A stretch of 64,000 nucleotides of DNA from positions 34,980 to 98,979 of the forward strand of contig CAITVK010000121.1 in NCBI GenBank assembly GCA_903895845.1, in the 5' to 3' direction. The stretch comes from an uncultured Chitinophagaceae bacterium. Lineage in GTDB: Bacteria; Bacteroidota; Bacteroidia; Chitinophagales; Chitinophagaceae. Shown here one piece after another: positions 27,006 through 36,260 of the stretch. A model generated the notes under the pieces. The model did not search any database. It saw only the letters and a program-made list of their open reading frames with translations, and was not told the DNA's origin. Both the position numbers and the translations under genes were made by a program. Position 1 is the stretch's first letter, and each line of letters starts with the position of its first letter.

Positions 27006-28307
27006 ATGAATACAATTTTTAAATACACCGCATTTGTATTGTTTTTGACAGTACTATTTACTTCTTGCAAAAAGACAACCGACACAACCACGAATGGGGG
27101 TGGAACGACAGATACCATAAAAGTGGTTGGTGGGGCAACATCGGCTTACCTGGATACTGTAACTGTTGAAGCCAATAATGTAACTATCAAATACAGCAGA
27201 ACAAACCAATGCTATCCAAGCAACGAGATATTTGCTTTTAGTGCCACTGCTACAGGTCTTCCATCTGGGGCATTATTTAATTGGGATTTTGGTGATGGGC
27301 ACTCTATCAATGGAGCATCAAGTGCCAATACGGTTGGTAATATTTATCAGGATGCGGGATACTATACGGTTACGCTTAATATTACAAATTCCAAAAAGAA
27401 TAGCCTTGCCGTTACTACGGTAAATGTGCAGGCTTATGGACAACAAGTTACCCCTCACGCTTCTTTTTATGCGCAGCTATTTGACATCAACTATCCAAAT
27501 AATCTTAATTTCAATGCAAATGGTTCATCGGTCCCAAGGGGTACCATTACAAACTATAAATGGATATGGGGAGACAGTACAACGAGTATTTCGGTAAGTG
27601 GAGATAATGTACCGCACGATTTCCCACAGATTTCAAATGATGTAACTTATCCAGTAAAGCTGATTGTAACATCTAGTGGTGGTTGCAAAGACACTTCTAT
27701 TGTACCTGTTGCTATCAATGCTATTTACACCAATATTTCGGGAAGTTTTACTGCCTTAAGTTCAAACGTTTGTACGGCAGAGTCTATACAGTTTACTTCT
27801 ACTGCAACCAATGTTCCTGCCGGTGCGGTTTATTTGTGGGACTTTGCAGATAATGTTAGTGGGATACCGGTTAGTAACCTACCGTCTGGCAATCCAATCA
27901 GTCATTCGTATGCTTATCAAAATAATTATGGCGTTACGATGTATATCAGTCTGAATGGTAAAATTATTTACACTTCGCCTCGGACTAATGTTACTGCTTA
28001 TGGGCAAAATATTAAACCAGTGGCGCTCTTTTTAAAGAATACGGCTTATGAAGATTCCGGTTATGTGAAATGGGCTTTCTACGATCAATCAAATATCCCA
28101 CACGGGTATATTACAGGACGTACCTGGACAATAGATGGTGCTTCTATAGACCCTAATTCAGACGATACTTATGAAACACAGGGTTATAGCAAACTCGAAA
28201 CAACTTCTACTCATAAGATTCAGTTAGTAGTTACCAGCAATAGTGGCTGTAAGGATACTGCTGCGGCAGTGATAACTATTCCAATTTTTAATCAGTACAC
28301 ATATTAA
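27006..28307 (+). CDS. PKD-domain lipoprotein, first of a tandem pair
   Basis: The 433-residue lipoprotein (MNTIFKYTAFVLFLTVLFTSCKK, lipobox Cys about 21) is preceded by TATCTTTG. It contains PKD-like beta-sandwich domains, of which FNWDFGDGHSINGASS is the clearest, with further YKWIWGDST and YLWDFADN segments and paired cysteines (SGGCKDTS, SGCKDT). The next gene is a paralog with the same order of domains (NQCYPSNEIF / SPCYPSTEIF). Outer-membrane-anchored, surface or periplasmic, probably for binding proteins or glycans. There is no C-terminal T9SS sorting domain. Substrate unknown. Confidence 0.88.
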   Translation: MNTIFKYTAFVLFLTVLFTSCKKTTDTTTNGGGTTDTIKVVGGATSAYLDTVTVEANNVTIKYSRTNQCYPSNEIFAFSATATGLPSGALFNWDFGDGHSINGASSANTVGNIYQDAGYYTVTLNITNSKKNSLAVTTVNVQAYGQQVTPHASFYAQLFDINYPNNLNFNANGSSVPRGTITNYKWIWGDSTTSISVSGDNVPHDFPQISNDVTYPVKLIVTSSGGCKDTSIVPVAINAIYTNISGSFTALSSNVCTAESIQFTSTATNVPAGAVYLWDFADNVSGIPVSNLPSGNPISHSYAYQNNYGVTMYISLNGKIIYTSPRTNVTAYGQNIKPVALFLKNTAYEDSGYVKWAFYDQSNIPHGYITGRTWTIDGASIDPNSDDTYETQGYSKLETTSTHKIQLVVTSNSGCKDTAAAVITIPIFNQYTY

Positions 28308-28328
28308 TTGTTAGTTGTAGATGAACTA

Positions 28329-29609
28329 ATGAAAAAATTAACAATGAATCACCTACTAGTACATACTAATAATAGACGGTTAAACCTAGCTATTGCTTTG
28401 TTTATTCTTTTTATTTCTATTTTATCTTCCTGTACTAAAAGTGACACGACTGGTACCAAAACCACCACGTTTGTAGGCAATAAAACAACATCTGTTACGG
28501 GGGATACAACTGTATATACTTTTGAAAATTTGGTTGTGACAGTTACTAAGACCTCTCCTTGCTATCCGTCTACTGAGATATTTACTTTTAAAGCAGACCC
28601 TTCCAAGATAACGGGTGCAACAACCTTAACTTGGTATTTTGGAGATGGATATTCAGATACTGGTGATAGTGTTCAGCATGGGTACAATAGAGCCTCTTCT
28701 TTTGTGGTATTGTTGGAAGCAAAAAACAGTAATGGAACGGTTATCTATTCAACATCAATCGGGGTAGATGCTTGGGGACAACAGCTGAAACCAGTGGCTA
28801 TTTTTTCATTCAAGAATGATTTTTCAAACAACCCAAACTATATCACCTTCAACAGTGCATCAAGTGTAAATCATGGATCTATCATTAATTATAATTGGAA
28901 CTGGGGAGACGGAACAACATCTAGTATTGCAACAGCACTTACCAGACATGCGTTTCCTGCTGCCAGTCAGGATGTAAATTACCCAGTTAAGCTAACCATT
29001 ACTACCGATGCAGGTTGCACAGCCGATACAACTCTTAGTGTCTATGTGCCAGCTACTTATCCAATTACAGGTAGTTTCGATGCGGTATCTTACAACTCCT
29101 GTTCAGGCGAATATTTTGTTTTTACGCCAACAGCTACTAACGTTCCAACGGGTTCTGTTTATTCTTGGCATTGGTCTAATGGAACAGGAGATACAACTGG
29201 TAGTCCCATGCAATATTCATTCTATTATATGAATGATTATGACGTTATAATGAGCATCTTGCTGAATGGACGAATTATTTACACAGTACATAAAACCATC
29301 CATGCAAAAGGACCCAACCCATCACCAAAAGCTGCTTTCGAATACACTTGGGTAAAAGAATATCCTACTGATGTATTGGTATCGTTTAAAAATACATCCA
29401 TTTCGCCTGCCGGAGGTGGAGGTATTGATGGTTATTATTGGGACTTCGGAAACGGAAAAACAGATAATGATTACAATGCTTACACCGAAACAAGGTACCT
29501 GCGAGGCGCTACAGGAACTGGGACCCAAAGTTATCCTGTAAGGCTTATAGTTACTGGAAATGGTTGCGCAGACACGACCTATCAAACAGTAGTAATTCCC
29601 GCACAGTAA
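28329..29609 (+). CDS. PKD-domain lipoprotein, second of a tandem pair
   Basis: The 426-residue lipoprotein starts at one of two close ATGs (28329 used; 28344 possible) with the lipobox ILSSCTKS. PKD-like segments are LTWYFGDGYSDTGDSV, YNWNWGDGTTS and YYWDFGNGKTDND. It lies 21 bp after its paralog. Similarity runs over the full length (KTSPCYPSTEIFTF, INYNWNWGDG, FTPTATNVPTGSVYSW), so the pair arose by tandem duplication and has diverged well. Same probable surface location; no function known. Confidence 0.88.
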   Translation: MKKLTMNHLLVHTNNRRLNLAIALFILFISILSSCTKSDTTGTKTTTFVGNKTTSVTGDTTVYTFENLVVTVTKTSPCYPSTEIFTFKADPSKITGATTLTWYFGDGYSDTGDSVQHGYNRASSFVVLLEAKNSNGTVIYSTSIGVDAWGQQLKPVAIFSFKNDFSNNPNYITFNSASSVNHGSIINYNWNWGDGTTSSIATALTRHAFPAASQDVNYPVKLTITTDAGCTADTTLSVYVPATYPITGSFDAVSYNSCSGEYFVFTPTATNVPTGSVYSWHWSNGTGDTTGSPMQYSFYYMNDYDVIMSILLNGRIIYTVHKTIHAKGPNPSPKAAFEYTWVKEYPTDVLVSFKNTSISPAGGGGIDGYYWDFGNGKTDNDYNAYTETRYLRGATGTGTQSYPVRLIVTGNGCADTTYQTVVIPAQ

Positions 29610-29704
29610 GGTGTTTTTTAAGCGATTTTCTTTCTAAGTTCTAAGTATTTGAAAAAAAGGAAGATTTTTTTGCACTTATGTGTATTACTTTAATAATATA
29701 CCCT

Positions 29705-29712
29705 TACTTTTG
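29705..29712 (+). promoter_or_regulatory. Putative -7 box TACTTTTG of rplU
   Basis: This is an exact TAnnTTTG match 22 bp before the rplU ATG at 29734. No TTTG at the usual distance was found. Confidence 0.45.
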
Positions 29713-29733
29713 CCGACCAAATTTTGGTTTATT

Positions 29734-30039
29734 ATGTTAGCAATCGTAAAAATAGCAGGTCAGCAATTCAAGGTACAAGCAGGAGATAACTTGTTCGTTC
29801 CACACATTGAAGGAAACACTGGCGACAAGGTACAATTCAGTGATGTATTGTTAGTTGACAACAACGGAGTACTTACAACTGGTGCAGCTGTAAAAGCAAC
29901 TGTAACAGCAGAAATAGTTAAAGACCTTGTACAGGGGGATAAGGTTATCGCTTTTAAAATGAAGCGTAGGAAAGGTTTCCGTAAGAAACACGGTCACCGT
30001 ACGCACTACACTCGTATTAAGATTGAAAGCATTGCCTAA
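29734..30039 (+). CDS. rplU: 50S ribosomal protein L21
   Basis: The 101-residue protein has the L21 pattern MLAIVKIAGQQFKVQAGD and the terminal KMKRRKGFRKKHGHRTHYTRIKI. The ATG at 29734 is the start; the upstream part of the ORF is leader. It is a 23S rRNA-binding protein of the large subunit. rplU-rpmA is the standard pair, 51 bp apart. Confidence 0.98.
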   Translation: MLAIVKIAGQQFKVQAGDNLFVPHIEGNTGDKVQFSDVLLVDNNGVLTTGAAVKATVTAEIVKDLVQGDKVIAFKMKRRKGFRKKHGHRTHYTRIKIESIA

Positions 30040-30090
30040 TCAGTTTTAAGTGGGTTCAATTAATTATTAAAATATTCAAATCTTTATAAG

Positions 30091-30363
30091 ATGGCACACA
30101 AGAAAGGTGAAGGCTCGGTAAAAAACGGAAGAGATTCAAACAGCAAACGTTTAGGCGTTAAAATATTTGGTGGTCAGCCTGCAATTTCTGGCAATATCAT
30201 CATTCGTCAAAGAGGAACTAAATTTCATCCTGGTAAGAATGTAGGAGTAGGTAAAGACTTCACATTATTTGCTTTGACTGATGGCTTGGTTCAATTCAGA
30301 AAAACAAAAGAAGATAAAACTATCGTTTCTGTTGCTGCTCCAGAAGTAGCAATAGCTGAATAG
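30091..30363 (+). CDS. rpmA: 50S ribosomal protein L27
   Basis: The 90-residue protein begins [24 protein letters not shown], the conserved N-terminus that reaches the peptidyl-transferase centre, and has no cleavable Firmicutes-type leader. [12 protein letters not shown] is the family motif. It is expressed with rplU and ends before a strong terminator at 30373. Confidence 0.98.
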   Translation: MAHKKGEGSVKNGRDSNSKRLGVKIFGGQPAISGNIIIRQRGTKFHPGKNVGVGKDFTLFALTDGLVQFRKTKEDKTIVSVAAPEVAIAE

Positions 30364-30372
30364 TTTATTAAA

Positions 30373-30423
30373 CTATAAACAAGAATAGCGGTTGAATCAA
30401 TCAACCGCTATTCTTGTTTATAG
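30373..30423. terminator. Strong hairpin after rplU-rpmA
   Basis: A perfect 23-bp stem (CTATAAACAAGAATAGCGGTTGA with its reverse complement) has a 5-base loop ATCAA. It acts most likely as the transcription terminator of the L21-L27 operon, although no strong T-tract follows. The outer part AAACAAGAAT is shared with the palindrome at 46374. Confidence 0.85.
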
Positions 30424-30519
30424 AACCTTTAAGACGACCCCTCGTTTTTCTCACTTTTTTGGAAGCTCCGACTTATTTCGGGGCTTTTTATTTTAAGTTT
30501 GCTAACAAAAGACTTTATT

Positions 30520-32190
30520 ATGACCAACGAAGCGATTGCAGATAATTTCTCCCTATTAGGAAAGTTGATGGATATACATGGAGAGAATAGTTTTAAGACC
30601 AAAACATACTCTATTGCAGCATTCACCATTGAGAAATTGCCAACCGAGTTGAAGGATTTGCCTCAAGATAAAATATTTGGTATCAGAGGTATTGGTGATG
30701 CTATTGGTAAAAAGATAATTGTACAACTGGAAACGGGTCAGTTACCGCAATTGAATGAATACATTTCCAATACCCCTCCCGGTATTTTGGAAATGCTGAA
30801 CTTAAAAGGACTAGGCCCAAAGAAGATTTTTACAGTATGGAAGGAGCTAGGCATAGAAACTATTGGAGAGTTATTGTATGCCTGCGAGGAAAACAGACTT
30901 ACCCTTTATAAGGGCTTTGGCGAGAAAACCCAGCAGAACGTAAAGGAATCCATACTGTTTTATATGGGTTCTCAAGGAAGCTATTTGTATCAACAGATAG
31001 AAAACTTTGCTATCAATGTAGAAGCGAAGTTGAAGTCACTTTTTAATAATCCTCAGTTTTACATTACTGGCCAGTTTAGGCGGCAGATGGAGGTGATAGA
31101 TAAACTAGATTGGGTAACAACTACCCCTAAGAATACCGTCTCTTCCTTTTTTACAAATAATGGATACACTTTAGTGGATGATACAGGCAATTATGTTTCT
31201 GTTGTGGGACAGGAGAATGTGAAGCTGGGTTTTTATTCTGTTGAAGCAAATGCTATTTCAAAGCAACAGTTCGAAACCAGCTGTAGTGATGCTTTCTTGG
31301 ATGGCTGGAAAGCAACTATCGGGTTTAATGAAAGCAGTTATCCATCTGAAGAAGCCATCTTTTCATCCAATAACATTGCTTATATCCAGCCTTGTTTGCG
31401 TGAGGAAATTTCTGTTATCGCGCAAGCAAAAGAAAACAAGTTGCCTTCTCTTATCCAAACAAAAGATATAAAAGGCATTATACATTGCCACAGTAAATGG
31501 AGCGATGGCAACAATACATTGGAGGAAATGGCGGCTGCGGCTATGCAAAAGGGGTATGAATACTTGGTGATAAGCGATCACTCGAAGACTGCCTTTTATG
31601 CGCAAGGATTGTATGAAGAACGGGTGCTTGCACAGCATCAACAGATTGATGAGTTGAATGCACAGATTGCGCCTTTCAAAATATTTAAGAGTATTGAGAG
31701 TGATATATTGAATGATGGAAGTTTGGATTATGAGAAGGATATACTAGAACGGTTTGATGTAGTGATTGCCTCCATCCATTCCAACTTGAAGATGACAGAA
31801 GAGAAGGCGATGATGCGTTTGATCAATGCAATAGAAAATCCTTACACCTCTATTTTAGGTCATTTAACTGGAAGATTGTTGCTAAGTAGAAATGGGTATC
31901 CCGTAAATCATCAGAAGATAATTGATGCCTGTGCGGCTAATAATGTGGTGATTGAAATAAATGCACATCCTCGTCGTCTGGATATTGATTGGCGCTGGGT
32001 TCGCGCAGCCTTGGATAAAAATGTACTCTTGTCCATTAATCCAGATGCACATAGTATTGATGGTTACAACGATTGCAGATATGGGGTATTGGTAGCGCAA
32101 AAGGCAGGATTGACTTCCGAGCAGAATCTTAGTAGTTTTTCATTACAACAGTTTGAAGACTTTGTGATTGAACAAAAGAAAAAGCGATAA
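30520..32190 (+). CDS. PolX-like protein: helix-hairpin-helix plus degenerate polymerase palm plus intact PHP domain
   Basis: The 556-residue protein starts at 30520. The N-terminal 8-kDa-like and HhH region is present (NEAIADNFSLLGKLMDIHG, DKIFGIRGIGDAIGKKI, LKGLGPKKI). The C-terminal PHP domain is complete: IHCHSKWSDG, VISDHSKTA, DVVIASIHSN, ILGHLTGR, EINAHPRR and INPDAHS. In the palm, where family X polymerases have GS.RRG and a DxD metal site, this protein reads TGQFRRQMEVIDKLDW, so the serine and one aspartate are gone. It probably keeps 3'-5' exonuclease/phosphoesterase activity and has lost nucleotide addition. Confidence 0.85.
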   Translation: MTNEAIADNFSLLGKLMDIHGENSFKTKTYSIAAFTIEKLPTELKDLPQDKIFGIRGIGDAIGKKIIVQLETGQLPQLNEYISNTPPGILEMLNLKGLGPKKIFTVWKELGIETIGELLYACEENRLTLYKGFGEKTQQNVKESILFYMGSQGSYLYQQIENFAINVEAKLKSLFNNPQFYITGQFRRQMEVIDKLDWVTTTPKNTVSSFFTNNGYTLVDDTGNYVSVVGQENVKLGFYSVEANAISKQQFETSCSDAFLDGWKATIGFNESSYPSEEAIFSSNNIAYIQPCLREEISVIAQAKENKLPSLIQTKDIKGIIHCHSKWSDGNNTLEEMAAAAMQKGYEYLVISDHSKTAFYAQGLYEERVLAQHQQIDELNAQIAPFKIFKSIESDILNDGSLDYEKDILERFDVVIASIHSNLKMTEEKAMMRLINAIENPYTSILGHLTGRLLLSRNGYPVNHQKIIDACAANNVVIEINAHPRRLDIDWRWVRAALDKNVLLSINPDAHSIDGYNDCRYGVLVAQKAGLTSEQNLSSFSLQQFEDFVIEQKKKR

Positions 32191-32206
32191 AGGGGAGTTT
32201 GTCCTC

Positions 32207-32415
32207 AATAAGTGGTCACTTATTCATAATAAGCACCTTCTTTTTTTCAATAAGGACTCACTTATTACAAATAAACGAGTTCTTATTCGGAATAAGTGAG
32301 TCCTTTTTTTCAATAAGTGACAACTTATCGCAAATAAGTGGTTACATATTCATAATAAGTGACCACTATCTTTCAGTAAGTTGTCACTTATTGGAAGAAA
32401 GTACTCACTAAAAAT
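32207..32415. repeat. Array D4: 21-bp period, ten units
   Basis: Units start at 32207, 32228, 32249, 32270, 32291, 32312, 32333, 32354, 32375 and 32396. Most begin AATAAGTGNNCACTTATT, itself palindromic, and end in TTTC or TCAT. It lies in a co-directional spacer between the PolX-like gene and the prenylglyceryl phosphate synthase. The 70-codon plus ORF across it is a periodicity effect. Confidence 0.96.
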
Positions 32416-32622
32416 GTGGTTGGAAGCATTTTAGTACAGGTGATTGTAGGATAGAATTTGATACGCAATAAAGTATTCTCGTCTGGTTTCAAAAGCTTTT
32501 TTATATTGCAGGGGTGCAGCATTAGGGTTGGTTAATCTATCTAAAAGAAGAATATTTTAAAATAAAGTCAGATTACCCATAACTTTTTTGCACTTTTGCA
32601 CTAATCACTTACAAAACATTGC
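32416..32622. other. Spacer upstream of the prenylglyceryl phosphate synthase
   Basis: No gene is seen. It should contain the promoter of the next gene; the -7 box could be TAACTTTT near 32580, a weak match. Confidence 0.3.
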
Positions 32623-33378
32623 ATGAAGCAAGCCTTGTACAAAACATTTACGGAGAATAAAAAGCAAGGGAAAAAGTCTTTCTCGGTTCTGATAGACCCC
32701 GATAAAGTTACTCCTCAGACTATCGATCAGTTGGTTTCATTAGGCATTGATGCGATGGTTGATTATTTTTTTGTAGGTGGTAGTCTTGTTATTTCTAATC
32801 ATCTGGATGAATGTATTCAGCAGATAAAAGCCAATTGCGATATTCCTGTTGTGCTTTTTCCTGGTTCTCCCTCACAAGTGAGCCGCTATGCTGACGCTTT
32901 GTTATACTTATCTCTTATCTCTGGTCGTAACCCCGAATTGCTGATTGGTCAACACGTTATCTCTGCCCCTTATGTAAAAAAGAGTGGTTTGGAGATAATG
33001 CCAACTGGTTATATGGTAATAGATGGAGGTGCCCCAACAACCGTTTCTTACATTTCTAATGCTAGCCCGATACCTGCCGACAAAAATGAAATTGCTATGT
33101 GTACGGCTATGGCGGGAGAAATGCTAGGCATGAAACTGATTTATATGGATGCAGGCAGTGGTGCCAAAAAGCCCATTACCGAAGCAATGATACAAACAGT
33201 AGCTAGCCACATAGAAAGCCCATTGATTGTTGGTGGCGGCATTACTACCCCAGAAAAAGCTTACTTGAATTGTAAAGCTGGTGCCGATGTGATTGTTGTT
33301 GGCAATGCTATAGAAAAAGATTTTTCATTGATAAAAGAAATGAGTGACGCCATCAAACGTGTTGGCGTGACTGTATAG
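32623..33378 (+). CDS. Geranylgeranylglyceryl/heptaprenylglyceryl phosphate synthase
   Basis: The 251-residue TIM-barrel enzyme fits the PcrB/GGGPS family: FSVLIDPDKVTPQ, the glycerol-1-phosphate and prenyl-binding motifs LFPGSPSQVS, MDAGSGAKKPI and IVGGGITTPEKA. It joins glycerol-1-phosphate to a polyprenyl diphosphate by an ether bond, the archaeal lipid reaction. Bacteroidota have group II enzymes that make geranylgeranylglyceryl phosphate. Neither the chain length nor the later pathway steps can be read here. Cytoplasmic, membrane-associated. Confidence 0.92.
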   Translation: MKQALYKTFTENKKQGKKSFSVLIDPDKVTPQTIDQLVSLGIDAMVDYFFVGGSLVISNHLDECIQQIKANCDIPVVLFPGSPSQVSRYADALLYLSLISGRNPELLIGQHVISAPYVKKSGLEIMPTGYMVIDGGAPTTVSYISNASPIPADKNEIAMCTAMAGEMLGMKLIYMDAGSGAKKPITEAMIQTVASHIESPLIVGGGITTPEKAYLNCKAGADVIVVGNAIEKDFSLIKEMSDAIKRVGVTV

Positions 33379-33530
33379 TTTTATACTATTACTTGCCCTG
33401 AAGATATACAACACCCCTTAAACCATCCTGTTGGTCTGATTTTTTTGTTCAATTGCCACATGCAGATACCTATTTATTTGGTGTGCAATTTTTGGTTTGA
33501 CAAACAGGTTTGGCAAAAAACGAACAATAA

Positions 33531-34400
33531 ATGAGAATTGCACACCTGATACTTGCTCACGAAGCCCCCGAACACGTTGAAAGACTAATTAAAAGATTAC
33601 AACATCCCAAGGCGGATTTCTTTATCCATATTGATCTTAAGGCAAATATCAACCCCTTTTTGTATCTGGAAAATCTAGGTCAGGTGCATTTCATCCGACC
33701 AAGGGTATCTATTTTTAAAGATGGGTTTAGCAGCGCAGAAGCCATTCTCAACGGATTTGATTATGTACTTCAAACCCACAAACGATATGACTACTTTAAT
33801 ATCTTAAGTGGGCGGGATTATCCTTTGAAAGACGTGTTCGAGATACATCAGTTTTTTAAACAGAATCCAGGTAAGATATTTATGGAGTCGAGAGTGGTTG
33901 ACAGTGAATGGAAAGAGGGGGCAGACAATATAAAAAAATATTATTTTGGCTATAATCCATTCTTTGGAAGTAAGTTGCTGGCGGGATTGGCTAGTACATT
34001 TCTTCCTGCAAGAAAAATCCCTAAAAACCTTAAAGCCTATGGTGGTTCGGCGTGGTTCACTATTTCATCTTTACATGCCAACATCATCTCCGATTATTTA
34101 CTGGATTTTCCTAGCGTAATCAATTTCTTCAAAAAAACGCGCAGAAGCAACGAGTTCATTTTTCAGACATTGATGAAGAATTCGGATTACACCACAGACT
34201 TTGTGGATGATAACCTTCGGTTTATCGAATCTGCTCCTGATAAAATACTGACTATTGAGGATGCTGAAAAGCTTGTGAATAGTGGGAAATTGTTTGCCAG
34301 AAAATTTGATGCAAAAGTGGATAATAAAATCTTGGATTATTTAGATGAGCAAGCTGCCATCGCTGCTCAAAACCGTCCGGTAGAGGAAGAAGAGGATTAA
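33531..34400 (+). CDS. Glycosyltransferase family 14 (beta-1,6-N-acetylglucosaminyltransferase-like)
   Basis: The 289-residue protein fits the core-2/I-branching (GT14) family: HLILAHEAPEHVERLIKRL, FIHIDLKAN, YDYFNILSGRDYPLKD, KIFMESRVVDSEW, and GGSAWFTISSLHANIISDYL. The Bacteroidota members are soluble, short and often lie in cell-surface polysaccharide loci. The acceptor is unknown. It faces the YrdC gene tail to tail with 4 bp between stop codons. Confidence 0.88.
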   Translation: MRIAHLILAHEAPEHVERLIKRLQHPKADFFIHIDLKANINPFLYLENLGQVHFIRPRVSIFKDGFSSAEAILNGFDYVLQTHKRYDYFNILSGRDYPLKDVFEIHQFFKQNPGKIFMESRVVDSEWKEGADNIKKYYFGYNPFFGSKLLAGLASTFLPARKIPKNLKAYGGSAWFTISSLHANIISDYLLDFPSVINFFKKTRRSNEFIFQTLMKNSDYTTDFVDDNLRFIESAPDKILTIEDAEKLVNSGKLFARKFDAKVDNKILDYLDEQAAIAAQNRPVEEEED

Positions 34401-34404
34401 GCAT

Positions 34405-35016
34405 TTATTCCCATTCACCGGCACCCATCCGCACCACTTCATACTCCTCTTTGGTACAATCGATAACAGTGGAAGGGATCATTCCGCCAATTCCACCATC
34501 AATCACAATGTCAACCAGATTTTTAAAGTTCTCATAAATCAGTTCTGGGTCGGTATATTCTTCCACCATTTCGCCCGGCAATGAGGCAGACAAAATAGGA
34601 TGCCCCAACTGCCTCGTAATGGTTTGAACAATGAGGTTATCGGGTATTCTCAATCCGATTGTGTTCTTTTTTGTCTGCAAAATCTTGGGCACTTCTTTGC
34701 TTGCCGGCAATATAAAGGTATAAGGCCCTGGCAGGTAGTTCTTCAACAAACGATAAAGGGGCGTATCAATGCTTTTGGTGTATTTACTCAGGTCGCTCAG
34801 GTCATTACACACAAAACTTAGCTGTGCTTTTGCGGGGTCAACCTGTTTAATTCGTGCAATTTTTTCTATTGCTTTATGCTGAAAAATATCGCAACCCAAA
34901 CCATAGATAGTATCGGTGGGATAAACAATAACGCCACCCGAAAGCAAACAATCTACAACGGTATCTATATGCCTTTGATTGGGGTTAACTGGGTGTATGT
35001 TTAGTAATAAAGCCAT
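34405..35016 (-). CDS. L-threonylcarbamoyladenylate synthase, YrdC/Sua5 family
   Basis: The 203-residue protein is a YrdC domain alone: GGVIVYPTDTIYGLGCD, IARIKQVDPAKAQLSFVCNDLSDLSKY, LPGPYTFILPASKEVP, IGLRIPDN and STVIDCTKE. It uses threonine, bicarbonate and ATP to make threonylcarbamoyl-AMP for the t6A37 modification of tRNA. Members of this size (about 200) are the YciO/YrdC group, and a second Sua5 homolog may exist elsewhere. The motif 'KaQ' instead of KxR after DP is slightly unusual. Confidence 0.88.
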   Translation of the reverse strand: MALLLNIHPVNPNQRHIDTVVDCLLSGGVIVYPTDTIYGLGCDIFQHKAIEKIARIKQVDPAKAQLSFVCNDLSDLSKYTKSIDTPLYRLLKNYLPGPYTFILPASKEVPKILQTKKNTIGLRIPDNLIVQTITRQLGHPILSASLPGEMVEEYTDPELIYENFKNLVDIVIDGGIGGMIPSTVIDCTKEEYEVVRMGAGEWE

Positions 35017-35263
35017 TTTCGCAAAGATATTCGCAATAGGCGTATGAACAGGACTGATATATTCATAAATATATCGTCCATCTTGTAGAATATAATGAAG
35101 AGATACATGACTATATCGAGTATTGTGTGAATTTATTAACTCTGTTTATCAATTCAAACTACTTTTCTACATATCCCTTTATCAAAAAAGTAAATAATTA
35201 ATAGACCGAATGCTTTTCAATCCCATTATTCTTAATCTTTGTTGAAATAAAACTAATCTGTAC

Positions 35264-36001
35264 ATGAAGATTGTTGCAATGATACCTGCACGCTATGCTG
35301 CCACCCGCTTTCCTGCAAAATTGATGCAGTTGCTGGGTGACAAAACAGTTATAAGACATACCCACGATAATACCCTTGCAACTGGTTTATTTGATGATGT
35401 GTTTGTGGTAACGGATAGTGAAATTATCTATGACGAAATAACCAACAACGGCGGCAAAGCTGTGATGAGTAAGGGACAACACGAAAGTGGTAGTGACCGG
35501 ATTGCTGAAGCAGTGTTGGCAATTGATGTGGATGTGATTGTGAATGTGCAGGGCGATGAACCATTTGTGAAACGGGAGCCTTTGGAGAGATTGATTAATC
35601 TTTTTGAAGAAGATACTGAAAATAAAGTACAAGTGGCTTCACTGATGCAAGTACTAACTGACGAAAAATCCATCGCAGATCCCAACTATGTGAAGGTGGC
35701 TGTGGACAGAAATATGAATGCGATGATGTTTAGCCGCTCGGTGATACCTTATAACAGAGATGGTAAAATAACACCCACCTACTACGAACATATTGGCGTG
35801 TATGCCTTTAGGAAACCTGCCCTTATTAAGTTTACCAACTGGAGTATGACGCCTTTGGAAACGGTTGAAAAAATAGAATGCTTGCGTTATCTTGAGAATG
35901 GTGTTTCCATCAAAATGGTGGTTACAGATTATATGGGCATTGAAATAGATACACCCGAAGACTTGGAAAAAGCTGCTGCCAAGCTGGATAGTTATCAGTA
36001 A
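35264..36001 (+). CDS. kdsB: 3-deoxy-manno-octulosonate cytidylyltransferase
   Basis: The 245-residue enzyme has MIPARYAATRFPAKLM at the nucleotide-binding start, ESGSDRIAEA, VNVQGDEPF, YYEHIGVYAFRKPAL and GIEIDTPEDLEKA. It activates Kdo as CMP-Kdo for the lipopolysaccharide inner core. Full length for the family. The stop at 36001 lies 12 bp before array D5. Confidence 0.96.
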   Translation: MKIVAMIPARYAATRFPAKLMQLLGDKTVIRHTHDNTLATGLFDDVFVVTDSEIIYDEITNNGGKAVMSKGQHESGSDRIAEAVLAIDVDVIVNVQGDEPFVKREPLERLINLFEEDTENKVQVASLMQVLTDEKSIADPNYVKVAVDRNMNAMMFSRSVIPYNRDGKITPTYYEHIGVYAFRKPALIKFTNWSMTPLETVEKIECLRYLENGVSIKMVVTDYMGIEIDTPEDLEKAAAKLDSYQ

Positions 36002-36013
36002 TAAGAGATAATT

Positions 36014-36181
36014 GGTTGTCCCGCAAAGATTTCCGTACAACCCTAATTGTTTGACGGCATACCCTTAAGGAATAAGGGTGAACCCACAACAATATTTGGT
36101 ATACCCGGAACAATTTATGGTGTACCCAGAACAATATTTGGTGTACCCAAAGTTGTTACGGGTGTACCCGGAAGAAAATTG
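36014..36181. repeat. Array D5: 21-bp period between convergent genes
   Basis: The landmark ACCC occurs at 36019 (TCCC), 36040, 36061, 36082, 36103, 36124, 36145 and 36166. The best units are GGTGTACCCAGAACAATATTT and GGTATACCCGGAACAATTTAT; GGTGTACC resembles a palindrome. It sits downstream of both flanking genes, so a promoter role is unlikely. Confidence 0.96.
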
Positions 36182-36260
36182 GGTAAGATCGAAGAACGCC
36201 TTTTAGCGCTAAAATGAGTTAATTATTCTTTTATATTCTGTAAAGTATAGGCAAAAAAAA

